Source of the DNA: Kiloniella laminariae DSM 19542
GTDB lineage: Bacteria; Pseudomonadota; Alphaproteobacteria; Kiloniellales; Kiloniellaceae
Assembly (NCBI RefSeq): GCF_000374005.1
Contig: NZ_KB893146.1
Coordinates: 215,466 to 250,073 of the forward strand
DNA length: 34,608 nt
Reading direction: 5' to 3'
The position numbers and the translations under genes were made by a program. Positions 26,090 through 34,608 of the stretch are shown here, one piece after another. Each line of letters starts with the position of its first letter. Within the stretch, counting starts at the first letter, position 1. Below the pieces are notes generated by a model that saw only the letters and a list, made by a program, of their open reading frames with translations, was not told where the DNA came from and did no database searches.

Positions 26090-26492
26090 AATGGCCTCCT
26101 GAAATCATAGTCAACCGAAGTCTGCTCTTTGGTGAAACTCTTGATAAACGCCAAAGAACGGGGTGAACCCGGTTCCAAAGTGTAAAACGAAAAAGAAATA
26201 GCGGCAGTCGTGCTGTTATACGCTGCCGTTTATTTCGTGTAGCATACCAGATGGGATCGCCTGAAGAAAAGTCTGCCTATAATTATAGAAATACCATCTC
26301 TTTTCAAGAAAACTAACCCGGTTGATTTTGCTATTGAACGAAAAAAATAAAATTATCCGTCGGCGGGCTGTGAAAATAATGACATTATCTAGCTGACCTG
26401 AGGGTTACTAAGGACGGGGCGACTGAAATGCTCGTGGTTAACCTGCTGTCCTTCACGATCTGGTTCGATGTTACGCATCCGGAGGAAACCAA
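26090..26492. other. Divergent intergenic region, RND pump versus deacetylase-like gene
   Basis: This 403-bp region has no supportable gene. It is AT-rich from about 26265 to 26390, presumably holding promoters for both directions. A perfect short inverted repeat at 26376-26388 is listed separately. GGAGG for the right-hand gene is at 26480-26484. No repressor gene is present. Confidence 0.55.
26376..26388. promoter_or_regulatory. Short perfect inverted repeat (possible operator)
   Basis: ATAATG at 26376-26381 and CATTAT at 26383-26388 are reverse complements around a single A. The position, 104 bp before the deacetylase-like ATG in a divergent promoter region, would suit a dimeric regulator. 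It could also arise by chance in AT-rich DNA. Confidence 0.3.
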
Positions 26493-27428
26493 ATGACCAC
26501 TGCGCTTTTCAGCCATTCTGCCAGCCAGTTGCATGACCCGGGGATTCATCACCCGGAATCTCCTCATCGGTTTGAAGCGATTATGCGGGCCTTGTCCGAG
26601 CCAGTGTTTGACGAGCTGGATCGCCGAGAATCTCCTGAAATCGGGCGGGAAAAGCTCCACTGGGCGCATACGGAAGAGCATGTAAGCGAGATCATGAGGG
26701 CGATCCCTGCGACGGGATACGTGGCGCTTGATGGAGACACGGTGGTCTGTAAACACTCGGGAGAGGCTGCTCTTCGGGCTGCGGGGGGAATTTGTGCAGC
26801 AGTTGATGCTGTCATGAATAAAGACGTGGATAACGCCTTTTGTCTCAGCCGTCCGCCGGGACATCATGCCGAGCGACATCGGGCAATGGGATTTTGTCTG
26901 TTTTGTAATCCGGCTCTTGGTGCCTATCAGGCGAGATATGAACACGGGGTTGAACGGGTTGCTGTGATTGATTTTGATGTCCATCACGGAAATGGGACCC
27001 AGGATATTCTCTGGGATGATCCGAACATGTTTTACGGTTCCAGCCATGAATCCCCTCTTTTTCCCGGAACCGGGAGTGTTGGAGAAACCGGTGTTGCCAA
27101 CAATATTCTCAATTGCCCCCTGCCTTCCGGCGGAGGGTCCTATGAGTTTCGCAAGGCGATGGATGATTATATCTTTCCGGCGGTACAGAGTTTCAAACCT
27201 GGCCTGATTATCGTGTCAGCCGGTTTTGATGCGCACCGGGAAGACCCGCTTGCTTCTATTAATCTGGAAGACGAGGATTTTGGTTGGGTTTCCCGGCGGA
27301 TTGTCGAACTGGCAGATGAACTTTGCGAACGACGTTTGGTCTCAATCCTTGAAGGCGGTTACAATACGGATGCTCTGGCCCGATCTGTTGCCCTCCATGT
27401 GATGGCCTTGATGAATGCAACAGATTAA
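26493..27428 (+). CDS. Histone deacetylase/acetylpolyamine amidohydrolase family protein
   Basis: This is a 311-residue zinc hydrolase of the arginase/deacetylase fold. Catalytic and metal residues are visible: the His-His pair in RPPGHHAE (His124, His125), zinc ligands in DFDVHHGNGTQ (Asp162, His164) and GFDAHREDPL (Asp246), and the catalytic Tyr in EGGYN (Tyr290). The family removes acetyl groups from small molecules such as acetylated polyamines or from proteins; the bacterial substrate here is unknown. The ATG at 26493 follows GGAGG at good spacing. It precedes xseB-ispA-dxs, an arrangement I recognise from many alphaproteobacteria, with a 123-bp gap that contains a small AGCTGC-TTT-GCAGCT hairpin (27431-27445). 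Confidence 0.93.
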   Translation: MTTALFSHSASQLHDPGIHHPESPHRFEAIMRALSEPVFDELDRRESPEIGREKLHWAHTEEHVSEIMRAIPATGYVALDGDTVVCKHSGEAALRAAGGICAAVDAVMNKDVDNAFCLSRPPGHHAERHRAMGFCLFCNPALGAYQARYEHGVERVAVIDFDVHHGNGTQDILWDDPNMFYGSSHESPLFPGTGSVGETGVANNILNCPLPSGGGSYEFRKAMDDYIFPAVQSFKPGLIIVSAGFDAHREDPLASINLEDEDFGWVSRRIVELADELCERRLVSILEGGYNTDALARSVALHVMALMNATD

Positions 27429-27551
27429 GCAGCTGCTTTGCAGCTTAGCTGATCGGGGGAGGGGAAATATACTCTCTCCTGCCCGGGCGGGGTCTTGTCT
27501 GATGCAAACTGACAACGTAGAGTGCCGCAAGAATTAACAGTTGAGGTTCCC

Positions 27552-27815
27552 ATGACCGACGTTTCGCAGTCCAAAACCAGTCCTGCCGATATCAAGAAGA
27601 TGAGTTTTGAAGAAGCTCTTGCTGAACTCAAGACGATCGTTGGTCGGCTTGAGCAGGGGGAGGGCAAGCTGGACGAGGCGATCGAGGCCTATGATCGTGG
27701 AGCCAAGCTGAAGGCGCATTGCGAGAGCAAATTACGCGAAGCCCAAGAAAAAATCGAGAAGATCACCATGGGACCAGACGGTGAACCCCGGACTGAACCC
27801 TTTGAAGTTGCATAA
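27552..27815 (+). CDS. xseB: Exodeoxyribonuclease VII small subunit
   Basis: This is an 87-residue small subunit of exonuclease VII, which degrades single-stranded DNA together with XseA. The conserved core MSFEEALAELKTIVGRLEQGE followed by LDEAIEAYDRGAKL is present, a two-helix hairpin that coats the XseA coiled coil; it is quoted in parts. I chose the ATG at 27552 because GAGG is at 27543-27546 and the upstream GTG at 27522 only adds ten unconserved residues. It is 30 bp ahead of ispA, the usual partner order. xseA is not in the window. Confidence 0.95.
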   Translation: MTDVSQSKTSPADIKKMSFEEALAELKTIVGRLEQGEGKLDEAIEAYDRGAKLKAHCESKLREAQEKIEKITMGPDGEPRTEPFEVA

Positions 27816-27845
27816 CAACGCACTTCTGCCGGAGATCTAACTTTC

Positions 27846-28745
27846 ATGCAGGATATTACCCAGAATATTATACTGGCCCTGAGCAATCGTGCGGACGCAG
27901 TTGAGGCACGTCTTGATAAACTTCTGCCCCCTGTTGCGACAGCCGAGGGCGAGGTTGTTGAGGCCATGCGCTATTCTGCTCTTGGAGGCGGGAAACGTTT
28001 GCGACCTTTTCTGGTCATGGAAAGCGCGGCTCTGTTCGATGTCGATCCTGAACAGGCGCTGCAGGTCGCAGCGGCGCTCGAGATGGTACACTGTTACAGT
28101 CTGGTACATGATGACCTTCCCGCGATGGATGACAGTGATCTGCGCCGGGGAAGGACGACGGTTCATAAAAAATGGAATGATGCCACGGCTATTCTGGCCG
28201 GAGATGGTTTGCTGACAGAAGCCTTTGCTGTTCTGGCCTCGGCAAAGAGCCACCCGGATGCAGAAATTCGTCTTGAACTGATTGCTGAGCTTGCAACAGC
28301 GGCTGGATCGGCTGGCATGGTTGGCGGCCAGATGATTGACCTTTCTCCAGATAGGTCAAAACTGGATCTGGCGGGAATTACCAGACTTCAGGCGTTGAAA
28401 ACCGGGGCCCTTATTCGTTATGCCTGCGAAGCCGGGGCCATCCTGGGTCGTGCACAGAAAGAAGAAAGAGCGGCACTGCGTCTCTATGCAGAGGATCTGG
28501 GGCTGGCCTTTCAGATTATTGACGATTTGCTGGATCATGAGGCAACACCAGAGGAAACCGGGAAGCCTACGGGTGTTGATTCTGACGCCGGAAAAGCAAC
28601 TTTTGTCGGGCAGCTTGGTCTGGAAAAGGCCCGCGCCCGTGCTGAGGCACTGGTAGCTTCGGCAAAATCGAGACTTGATATTTTCTCAGGAAAGGCGCAG
28701 TTACTGCGCGAGATTGCCACATTTGTACTGGAGCGTAGGTCGTAA
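27846..28745 (+). CDS. ispA: Farnesyl diphosphate synthase (short-chain polyprenyl synthetase)
   Basis: This is a 299-residue prenyltransferase condensing IPP with DMAPP and GPP to farnesyl diphosphate. The first Asp-rich motif VHDDLPAMDD (Asp89, Asp90, Asp95, Asp96) and the second IIDDLLD (Asp226, Asp227, Asp230) are intact, and GGGKRLRP binds diphosphate. A Tyr five positions before the first motif (Tyr84) fits a C15 product limit. The enzyme uses precursors made by the Dxs pathway encoded next, so the two genes supply quinone, hopanoid and undecaprenyl synthesis. It sits between xseB and dxs on the same strand. Confidence 0.95.
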   Translation: MQDITQNIILALSNRADAVEARLDKLLPPVATAEGEVVEAMRYSALGGGKRLRPFLVMESAALFDVDPEQALQVAAALEMVHCYSLVHDDLPAMDDSDLRRGRTTVHKKWNDATAILAGDGLLTEAFAVLASAKSHPDAEIRLELIAELATAAGSAGMVGGQMIDLSPDRSKLDLAGITRLQALKTGALIRYACEAGAILGRAQKEERAALRLYAEDLGLAFQIIDDLLDHEATPEETGKPTGVDSDAGKATFVGQLGLEKARARAEALVASAKSRLDIFSGKAQLLREIATFVLERRS

Positions 28746-28866
28746 GTTTTTTTGCTTTCGGGTGTAAGCCCCGCTCGACCCGATGGGGAAACCCGGCGTA
28801 TAGTGTGAGATTGGCTGCCAGAGATAAAGAAAATGTACGCCCGTTAGGGAACTGGAAACAGAAGTG

Positions 28867-30816
28867 ATGGAGAGTAGGGTGAGTCAGTACGGTCATAATC
28901 GCCAGACCCCTCTGCTGGATACGGTCAAGAACCCGGCAGATTTGCGCACGCTGGAAGAAAACCAGCTGCCGCAGCTGGCTGAAGAACTGCGCATGGACAT
29001 GATCAATGCTGTGTCACGTACGGGGGGGCATCTGGGCGCAGGTCTGGGGGTCGTCGAATTGACGGTTGCCATTCACCATGTTTTCAATACACCTGATGAC
29101 AAGCTGATCTGGGATGTGGGACATCAGTGTTACCCGCACAAGATCCTGACCGAACGCCGTGACCGTATTGGTACGCTACGTCAGGGAGGCGGCTTGTCCG
29201 GTTTTACCACCCGCAAGGAAAGCATTTACGACCCCTTTGGCGCGGCTCACAGCTCGACCTCTATTTCAGCGGGTCTTGGCTATGCCGTGGCCCGTGATCT
29301 TGCCGGCAAAGACAATAATGTGATTTCCGTGATCGGTGACGGATCGATGACGGCGGGTATGGCCTATGAGGCCATGAACAATGCCGGGGCGATGAATTCG
29401 CGCCTGATTGTGATTCTGAACGATAACGACATGTCGATTGCCCCGCCTGTGGGGGCATTGAGTGCCTATCTGTCGCGCCTGATTTCGGCCAAGCCCTATC
29501 AGTCGATGCGCCATATGGCCAAGGAAATTATCAGCAAACTCCCCCCCCGGTTGGAAACGGCTGCCAAAAGGGCAGAAGAGTACGCCCGTGGATTTTTAAC
29601 GGGCGGCACCTTGTTCGAAGAACTGGGTTTCTTCTATATCGGTCCGATTGATGGGCACGACTTTTCCCATCTGCTGCCAGTTCTGAAAAACGTGCGTGAC
29701 TGTGATTATGATGGCCCTGTTCTGATCCATGCGGTGACGCAAAAAGGCAAAGGCTATGAGCCAGCCGAAAAAGCAGCCGACAAGTATCACGGTGTTTCAA
29801 AGTTTGATGTGGTTAGTGGCAAGCAGGAAAAATCACAACCCAAGGCGCCACTTTATCAAAACGTTTTTGCCAAGGCACTGATTGCTGAAGCTCGCGAAGA
29901 CGAGAAAATCGTGGCGATGACGGCTGCCATGCCTTCGGGTACGGGGATCAATCTCTTTGAAGAGGAATTCCCGGATCGAACCTTCGATGTCGGTATTGCA
30001 GAACAGCATGGCGTAACCTTTTGTGCCGGAATGGCTTGTGAAGGCTATAAACCTTACGCAGCAATCTATTCGACCTTTTTACAGCGCGCCTATGACCAGG
30101 TGATCCACGACGTGGCCATTCAAAGCCTTCCCGTGCGTTTCATTATTGATCGTGCTGGCATGGTCGGCGCAGACGGCGTTACACATCAGGGGAGCTATGA
30201 TCTGGCTTATCTGGGCTGTATTCCGGATATGGTGCTTATGGCGCCATCGGACGAGCTGGAGCTGATGCATATGGTTGCTACCTCGATCACGATCAATGAT
30301 GGCCCAAGTGCCATCCGCTTCCCCCGGGGAGAGGCAACAGGCCGCATGGAGCTGCCCGAGCGTGGAACAGTGCTGGAAATCGGGAAAGGCCGGATTGTCC
30401 GCGAGGGCAAACATGTCGCTATTCTTGCCTTGGGAACCCGACTGGACGATTGCCTCAAGGCAGCTGAGAAGCTGGCTGCGAGAGGCTACACAACAACCGT
30501 TGCAGATGCCCGTTTTGCCAAGCCGCTGGATGTTGATCTGATCCGGGATCTGGCAAATAAACACGATGTCTTGCTCACGGTTGAAGAAGGTTCTATCGGC
30601 GGATTTTCTGCACTGGTGGCAAATTATCTGGCGAATGAAGGCTTTTTTGACAAGGGACTGAAGTTCCGCCCTGTCTGTATGCCGGACGCCTTTATTGATC
30701 ATGAAAGCCCGGCAACACAGCTGGCACAGGCTGGGCTGGACGCCGAAGGGATCTTTAACCGAGCGCTTGCTGCGCTGGGGCAGGAGATCGCCCGACCCTC
30801 TTCCTCTATTGCCTGA
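28867..30816 (+). CDS. dxs: 1-deoxy-D-xylulose-5-phosphate synthase
   Basis: This is a 649-residue thiamine-diphosphate enzyme that condenses pyruvate and glyceraldehyde-3-phosphate, the entry step of the MEP isoprenoid pathway. The hallmarks are [12 protein letters not shown], the ThDP/Mg motif [18 protein letters not shown] with downstream NDN, and the catalytic Glu in [10 protein letters not shown]. Three transketolase-like domains fill the length. The start is ambiguous: the ATG at 28867 is used here, but an in-frame GTG at 28879 has GGAG at 28869-28872 with six-base spacing and may be the real start (645 residues). It lies 121 bp after ispA, in the same conserved order as in related genomes. 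Confidence 0.96.
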   Translation: MESRVSQYGHNRQTPLLDTVKNPADLRTLEENQLPQLAEELRMDMINAVSRTGGHLGAGLGVVELTVAIHHVFNTPDDKLIWDVGHQCYPHKILTERRDRIGTLRQGGGLSGFTTRKESIYDPFGAAHSSTSISAGLGYAVARDLAGKDNNVISVIGDGSMTAGMAYEAMNNAGAMNSRLIVILNDNDMSIAPPVGALSAYLSRLISAKPYQSMRHMAKEIISKLPPRLETAAKRAEEYARGFLTGGTLFEELGFFYIGPIDGHDFSHLLPVLKNVRDCDYDGPVLIHAVTQKGKGYEPAEKAADKYHGVSKFDVVSGKQEKSQPKAPLYQNVFAKALIAEAREDEKIVAMTAAMPSGTGINLFEEEFPDRTFDVGIAEQHGVTFCAGMACEGYKPYAAIYSTFLQRAYDQVIHDVAIQSLPVRFIIDRAGMVGADGVTHQGSYDLAYLGCIPDMVLMAPSDELELMHMVATSITINDGPSAIRFPRGEATGRMELPERGTVLEIGKGRIVREGKHVAILALGTRLDDCLKAAEKLAARGYTTTVADARFAKPLDVDLIRDLANKHDVLLTVEEGSIGGFSALVANYLANEGFFDKGLKFRPVCMPDAFIDHESPATQLAQAGLDAEGIFNRALAALGQEIARPSSSIA

Positions 30817-30819
30817 TCC

Positions 30820-30858
30820 CGGGTGACAGCGGATCTTCGGATTGAGCTGTCATACCCG
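30820..30858 (+). terminator. Bulged hairpin after dxs, candidate terminator
   Basis: CGGGT-GACAGC (30820-30830) pairs with GCTGTC-AT-ACCCG (30846-30858) with a 2-base bulge and a 15-base loop. No T-tract follows, so it is at most a weak or Rho-assisted terminator. Confidence 0.4.
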
Positions 30859-31044
30859 AAAAAGAACCATATTTACACCCTTTCCGTAATTTTCAGAGCA
30901 GGGGTGTATGGTGTCTGCTTTATCTTGTTGCACTATACAACTATGAGATTACCCGTTAGGGTGAACTGATATTCATTTTGACACTATGGCGAACAGCCGT
31001 TTTTGGTTGCGTCCATCGGTGATTTTCTTTTTGGGATCCGGTAC

Positions 31045-32469
31045 ATGTCGATCAACCTTGCAGAGGACAGAGCCTCCGAGGCTTCTGACCAGTCCTTGCC
31101 GTCTGTATGGCGCTGGGGTGAAGAGATAAAGGCTACTTTCCTGTTGGCCTGGCCACTGGTCATTGCCCAGGTTGCCCAGATGGCACTGGTGACAACCGAC
31201 GTAATCATGATGGGCTGGCTTGGCCCGAAATTTCTGGCTGCCGGAACACTGGCAAGCAGTCTGATGAGCCCTTTTTATCTCTTTGGAATTGGTCTGGTTT
31301 CAGCGGTTGCTCCGATGATTGCTCAGGCAATCGGGGCAAGGGATTTCAAATCTGTTCGCCGTACAGTTCGTCAAGGATTTTGGGTCGCGGTTCTACTTGC
31401 CGCCATACTGGTGGCGCTGATCTGGAATGCGGAGGCCATTTTCCTTTTCGCGGGCCAGACCGAAGAAAGTTCCGTGATGGCGCAGGTTTATGTGCGCTAT
31501 GCAATCTGGCATCTTTTTGCCTCTTTCTTGTTTCTGGTCCTGCGCTGCCTGCTCTCGGCACAGGGGAAAACCAAGGTCATTCTTGTCATCACGCTTGCCG
31601 GGATTGTGGTCAATGGACTGGGTAACTATGCGCTGATGTTCGGGAACTGGGGCTTCCCGCGCCTTGAATTGATGGGGGCGGGGATCAGCACGACTTTTGT
31701 GAATACAGTGATGTTTTTGATTGCCTTGGGCTATATCCTGACCCACCGGCGTTTCAAACGCTACGCAATCCTTGTGCGCCTGTGGAAACCGGACTGGAAC
31801 AGATTTTTCGAAATCTTCCGGATCGGGCTCCCCGTTGGCTGTATGCTCACAGCTGAAACCGGTCTGTTTGCGGCTGCGACCTTGCTGATGGGGTGGTTGG
31901 GCACCAACGAACTGGCAGCCCATGCAGTTGCGCTGCAATGTGCCTCCATTGCCTTTATGATCCCGCTGGGGATCAGTCAGGCAGCGACAATCCGGGTTGG
32001 CCTGGCCTACGGAGCTAAAAAGAGCGAAGGTATTCGCAAGGCCGGTTGGGTTTCGATTATTATGGGAACCGGCTTTATGGGAACAACCTGTCTGGCCTTC
32101 TGGTTAATCCCTGAAGTGCTGGTCGGGTTTTATCTTGATCCTCTTCTGCCGGAAAACCAGATACCGTTGCAACTGGCTGTATCCTATCTCGCGGTTGCGG
32201 CCCTGTTCCAGCTGGTTGATGGGGGGCAGGTGGTTACTTCCGGTGCTCTGCGTGGGCTGAGTGACACCAAAGTACCAATGTTTATGGCTATCTTTGCCTA
32301 TTGGGGGCTTGGTTTACCCATTTCCTATTTCTGCGGATTTGTTCTCGGATGGGGTGGTCAGGGGATCTGGTTAGGTCTTGCCGCAGGGCTTGCTTTTGTG
32401 GCAGTTGTTTTTGTTATACGCTTCGCCTTGCGCGAACGCCTTGGTCTGGTCAATTACAAGAGCATATAA
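31045..32469 (+). CDS. MATE-family multidrug/metabolite efflux protein
   Basis: This is a 474-residue inner-membrane antiporter with twelve predicted helices in two MatE repeats. The N-terminal repeat begins LLAWPLVIAQVAQMALVT (TM1), followed by DVIMMGWLGPKFLAAGTLA, the usual NorM-like pattern. The second repeat starts near FRIGLPVGCMLTAETGLFA. It probably extrudes cationic compounds using Na+ or H+; the substrate is unknown. I chose the ATG at 31045. An in-frame TTG at 31003 would add 14 residues, and neither start has a strong ribosome site. Its stop is followed one base later by the GTG start of tlyA, so the two genes are cotranscribed. Confidence 0.93.
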   Translation: MSINLAEDRASEASDQSLPSVWRWGEEIKATFLLAWPLVIAQVAQMALVTTDVIMMGWLGPKFLAAGTLASSLMSPFYLFGIGLVSAVAPMIAQAIGARDFKSVRRTVRQGFWVAVLLAAILVALIWNAEAIFLFAGQTEESSVMAQVYVRYAIWHLFASFLFLVLRCLLSAQGKTKVILVITLAGIVVNGLGNYALMFGNWGFPRLELMGAGISTTFVNTVMFLIALGYILTHRRFKRYAILVRLWKPDWNRFFEIFRIGLPVGCMLTAETGLFAAATLLMGWLGTNELAAHAVALQCASIAFMIPLGISQAATIRVGLAYGAKKSEGIRKAGWVSIIMGTGFMGTTCLAFWLIPEVLVGFYLDPLLPENQIPLQLAVSYLAVAALFQLVDGGQVVTSGALRGLSDTKVPMFMAIFAYWGLGLPISYFCGFVLGWGGQGIWLGLAAGLAFVAVVFVIRFALRERLGLVNYKSI

Positions 32470-32470
32470 C

Positions 32471-33220
32471 GTGGCAAAAATCGGAAAAATACGCGTGGAT
32501 CAGCTTTTGGTCGACCGGGGACTGGTGGAAAGCCGGTCCCGTGCGCAGGCCAGAATCATGGCTGGTCAGGTGTATTCCGATACCCGAAGAATTGACAAGC
32601 CCGGGCAGACGTTGCCTGAAGATGCGGAGTTGACCCTCAAGGGAGAAGATCATCCCTGGGTCAGTCGCGGGGGTTTGAAGCTGGAAAAAGGCCTTGCCAC
32701 CTTTGCCATAGATCCAACCGGTAAAGTCTGTATGGATGTGGGGGCTTCTACCGGAGGTTTCACCGATGTTCTCCTGACCGGAGGCGCGGCCAAGGTTTAT
32801 GCGGTTGATGTGGGGCATGGTCAGTTGGCCTGGAAAATCCGCAAGGACGAGCGGGTTGTGGTGATGGAGCGCACCAATGCCCGTCATCTGGACGCGGAGC
32901 AAATACCGGAAGCAATTGATCTTATTGTCTGCGATGCCAGCTTTATCGGTCTGGAAACGGTCTTGCCAGCTGCAATGGCTCTGGCATCACCCGGTGCCTT
33001 GATGGTGGCCCTGATCAAACCCCAGTTTGAGGTTGGCAAGGGACGCGTTGGTAAGGGGGGCGTGGTTCGTGAACCAGAGCTCCATCAGGAGGTCTGTGAC
33101 CGGATCGAAAGCTGGCTGAATGAGGAAACGGACTGGGCCGTTCTCGGGATCACAGAAAGCCCGATCAAGGGACCAGAAGGAAACATCGAATTTCTGATTG
33201 GCGCCCGGAAATTTATTTAG
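32471..33220 (+). CDS. tlyA: TlyA-family rRNA 2'-O-methyltransferase
   Basis: This is a 249-residue protein with an N-terminal S4 RNA-binding domain (IRVDQLLVDRGLVESRSRAQ, about 8-65) and an FtsJ-like SAM methyltransferase domain. Motif I is DVGASTGGFTDVLL (Asp89) and motif IV is VCDASFIGLE. Known TlyA enzymes methylate cytidines in 16S and/or 23S rRNA (C1409, C1920) and affect capreomycin sensitivity; older annotations call them haemolysin A. The start is a GTG one base after the MATE stop. Reading the frame further upstream would only overlap the MATE gene. This gene usually lies near dxs in alphaproteobacteria, here with the MATE gene between them. Confidence 0.93.
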   Translation: MAKIGKIRVDQLLVDRGLVESRSRAQARIMAGQVYSDTRRIDKPGQTLPEDAELTLKGEDHPWVSRGGLKLEKGLATFAIDPTGKVCMDVGASTGGFTDVLLTGGAAKVYAVDVGHGQLAWKIRKDERVVVMERTNARHLDAEQIPEAIDLIVCDASFIGLETVLPAAMALASPGALMVALIKPQFEVGKGRVGKGGVVREPELHQEVCDRIESWLNEETDWAVLGITESPIKGPEGNIEFLIGARKFI

Positions 33221-33565
33221 GCACGAGACTGCATACGCGTTGTATAAATGTTCCAGAAACACAACAGATAGAGCGGATTACCTGCTTTTGTTTATGACCT
33301 GTTAACCTCTCCAGCGCTATCGTGTAATCCGTGATATAAATACACAAAACGGCTGAAGGAAAGAGGCAGGGACGCCAGATCCTGATACTTTCCAGGGAGT
33401 GGGCTGATATCCTGCTGTCGAGTTGGTTTTACTTATGGCCTGTACGATGATCACCGGGAATGGAGTTGTGATACCGGACTGCTTTGTTTGTTGCAGAAGG
33501 CTTGTGGGAAGAACGGTCACTTGATGAAGCCGGATTGAAATTAACAGATAGGTTTTCGAACTTTA
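33221..33565. other. Intergenic region between tlyA and the second kinase gene
   Basis: In this 345-bp stretch I see no gene and no convincing terminator. A spaced 8-bp inverted repeat, CGGATTAC (33274-33281) and GTAATCCG (33324-33331), could be an operator or a weak stem. The promoter for the kinase gene must be here but is not obvious. Confidence 0.5.
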
Positions 33566-34608
33566 ATGGCCTTTAAATCTGTCCGCACCAAGCTGTTGAC
33601 TATCTGTATTTTATCAGTCCTCGTGACCGGACTGGTCCCTTTCCTGTTCTTTGAAGTCAGGTTTCTGCAACAGGAAGAAGAGCGGATCTCCCAGCGGGCA
33701 CTTGACCTGGCTAACAAGGTCGCAGTCCCGCTTTCCCGTTCTCTCTGGGATTATGACGAGAGCACAGTTTTACTGGTTCTCGACACGTTGATCCGGGATC
33801 CGGATCTTGTCCGGGTCAGGATAGTTCTTCCCGAAGGCGCAGGAGAATTTCATCCGCTGGACGAAAATGATGAGCTGTCCGTCGCAAAGGAAGACATCAG
33901 TTTTATCCGGGTGCCTCTGACCTATGTTGCCTTTGAGGATGAAGAAATACTCGGTCATCTGGAGGTGGGTTACACCACGGTTCAGGCTTATGACAAGGTT
34001 GCGACGAGGGTACTTCTCGACGGGGTGATCTTCCTGTGCATTTTGCTGACGCTGGGTGGCGGAGCTGCTTTGGCGATCAATCGTATTATTGGTCGTCCGC
34101 TTGCCATGTTGTCCCACTCCATTGATGAAATGGCGACCCAGAAAAAACCTGTATTGGTCAAGTGGCGTTCCGAAGATGAGCTGGGGCAGACCGTCGAAGC
34201 TTATAACAACATGCTGATCACAATCGAGCAGCATGAAAAGGATCTGGTCAAAGCCAAGGAAATTGCTGAAATTGCCAACCGGGCCAAAACGTCATTCCTG
34301 GCGAATATGAGCCATGAACTTCGAACCCCGCTCAACGCGATCATCGGGTTTGCCGAGATTCTGATGAAGGAAGACGATTACAAGGTCGACCAAGCGAGAC
34401 GTTCCGAATATCTGGGGTATATTTTCGAGGCTGGCTCTAGTCTGATGATGATGGTTTCCGACATACAGCAGATCTCGCGGCTTGAGTCGAGTGAAGCAGG
34501 AATGCAGGATGAAGAACTCGATGTTGAGGACGAGATCCGAAGCTGTGTCAGGGCGCTGGAACTCCGGGCTGGAGACGGGGCCGTTGAGCTTGAGTATTCG
34601 CTACAGTC
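33566..34608 (+). CDS. Membrane sensor histidine kinase, 3' partial
   Basis: This frame is open from the ATG at 33566 to the end of the window (347 codons), so the ATPase domain and C-terminus are missing. TM1 is at about residues 10-29. The periplasmic sensor (about 30-147) contains VPLSRSLWDYDESTV. TM2 is at about 150-171 and a HAMP-like linker (GRPLAMLSHSIDEM, WRSEDELGQTVEAYNNML) follows to about 220. The HisKA H-box FLANMSHELRTPLNAIIGF has phospho-acceptor His250. There is no PAS domain between linker and H-box, unlike the kinase at 11140-13020. The two share the LWDYD/VWNYD sensor motif, the second membrane helix context and the W-S-x-DELG linker, so they are paralogues. The ribosome site before the ATG is weak (AGGTT), leaving the start less sure. 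Confidence 0.88.
   Translation, partial: MAFKSVRTKLLTICILSVLVTGLVPFLFFEVRFLQQEEERISQRALDLANKVAVPLSRSLWDYDESTVLLVLDTLIRDPDLVRVRIVLPEGAGEFHPLDENDELSVAKEDISFIRVPLTYVAFEDEEILGHLEVGYTTVQAYDKVATRVLLDGVIFLCILLTLGGGAALAINRIIGRPLAMLSHSIDEMATQKKPVLVKWRSEDELGQTVEAYNNMLITIEQHEKDLVKAKEIAEIANRAKTSFLANMSHELRTPLNAIIGFAEILMKEDDYKVDQARRSEYLGYIFEAGSSLMMMVSDIQQISRLESSEAGMQDEELDVEDEIRSCVRALELRAGDGAVELEYSLQ

Noticed and set aside
26385-27047. 220-codon minus-strand frame opposite the deacetylase-like gene
   Set aside because: The plus strand encodes all catalytic motifs of the deacetylase family, so the minus frame is a shadow.
33274-33331. CGGATTAC/GTAATCCG inverted repeat as a tlyA terminator
   Set aside because: The arms are 42 bases apart and no T-tract follows; at best an operator.

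Overview
The window looks like one stretch of an alphaproteobacterial chromosome with moderate GC (low 50s percent by eye). Evidence for this placement is the soxBDAG order, the histone-deacetylase/xseB/ispA/dxs/tlyA neighbourhood typical of Rhodospirillales-like genomes, a CtrA-type TTAA-N7-TTAA box, and the gene content in general. The genus is not determined. There is no sign of prophage, insertion sequence, integron, CRISPR array, rRNA or tRNA. Genes are dense, and convergent pairs are separated by strong bidirectional hairpin terminators.

Region 1 (1-11.1 kb) is a catabolic and transport island. A polyamine-type ABC importer (ATPase cut by the window start, periplasmic binding protein, two permeases) faces a GlxA-type AraC/DJ-1 regulator. 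That regulator is divergent from a complete heterotetrameric sarcosine oxidase operon, soxB-soxD-soxA-soxG, with overlapping or nearly touching genes. The likely job is uptake of a methylated amine or related compound and oxidative demethylation of sarcosine to glycine, with the one-carbon unit passed to tetrahydrofolate. The transported substrate is not known from sequence.

Region 2 (11.1-15.2 kb) holds a membrane PAS-containing hybrid-like histidine kinase without a receiver domain, divergent from an unusually small stand-alone chemotaxis signalling hairpin (120 aa, no membrane or sensor part) with a CtrA-like box in front. A DMT/EamA exporter and a small cysteine-containing lipoprotein follow. 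The lipoprotein gene overlaps the end of queG tail to tail.

Region 3 (15.2-18.65 kb, minus strand) is a queuosine tRNA modification cluster: queA-tgt-queG. Region 4 (18.8-21.7 kb) has a 2OG-Fe(II) oxygenase-like protein, an O-antigen ligase/polymerase-like membrane protein behind a possible 13-codon leader ORF, a DUF423 membrane protein and a TusA-like sulfur carrier. Region 5 (21.7-26.1 kb, minus) is a two-gene RND efflux pump (adaptor plus inner membrane transporter) without a linked outer membrane factor or repressor.

Region 6 (26.5-33.2 kb, plus) carries a class II histone-deacetylase/acetylpolyamine amidohydrolase-like enzyme, xseB, ispA and dxs (isoprenoid precursor synthesis), a MATE exporter and tlyA (rRNA 2'-O-methyltransferase). 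The window ends inside a second membrane histidine kinase (33566 onward) whose sensor, HAMP-like linker and H-box are recognisably paralogous to the kinase at 11.1-13.0 kb.

I do not see a clearly new multi-gene system. The strongest leads are the minimal chemotaxis-tip protein under a CtrA-type site, the paired paralogous kinases, and the transporter/GlxA-regulator/sarcosine-oxidase module. All functional statements are from reading the sequence; no searches were run.
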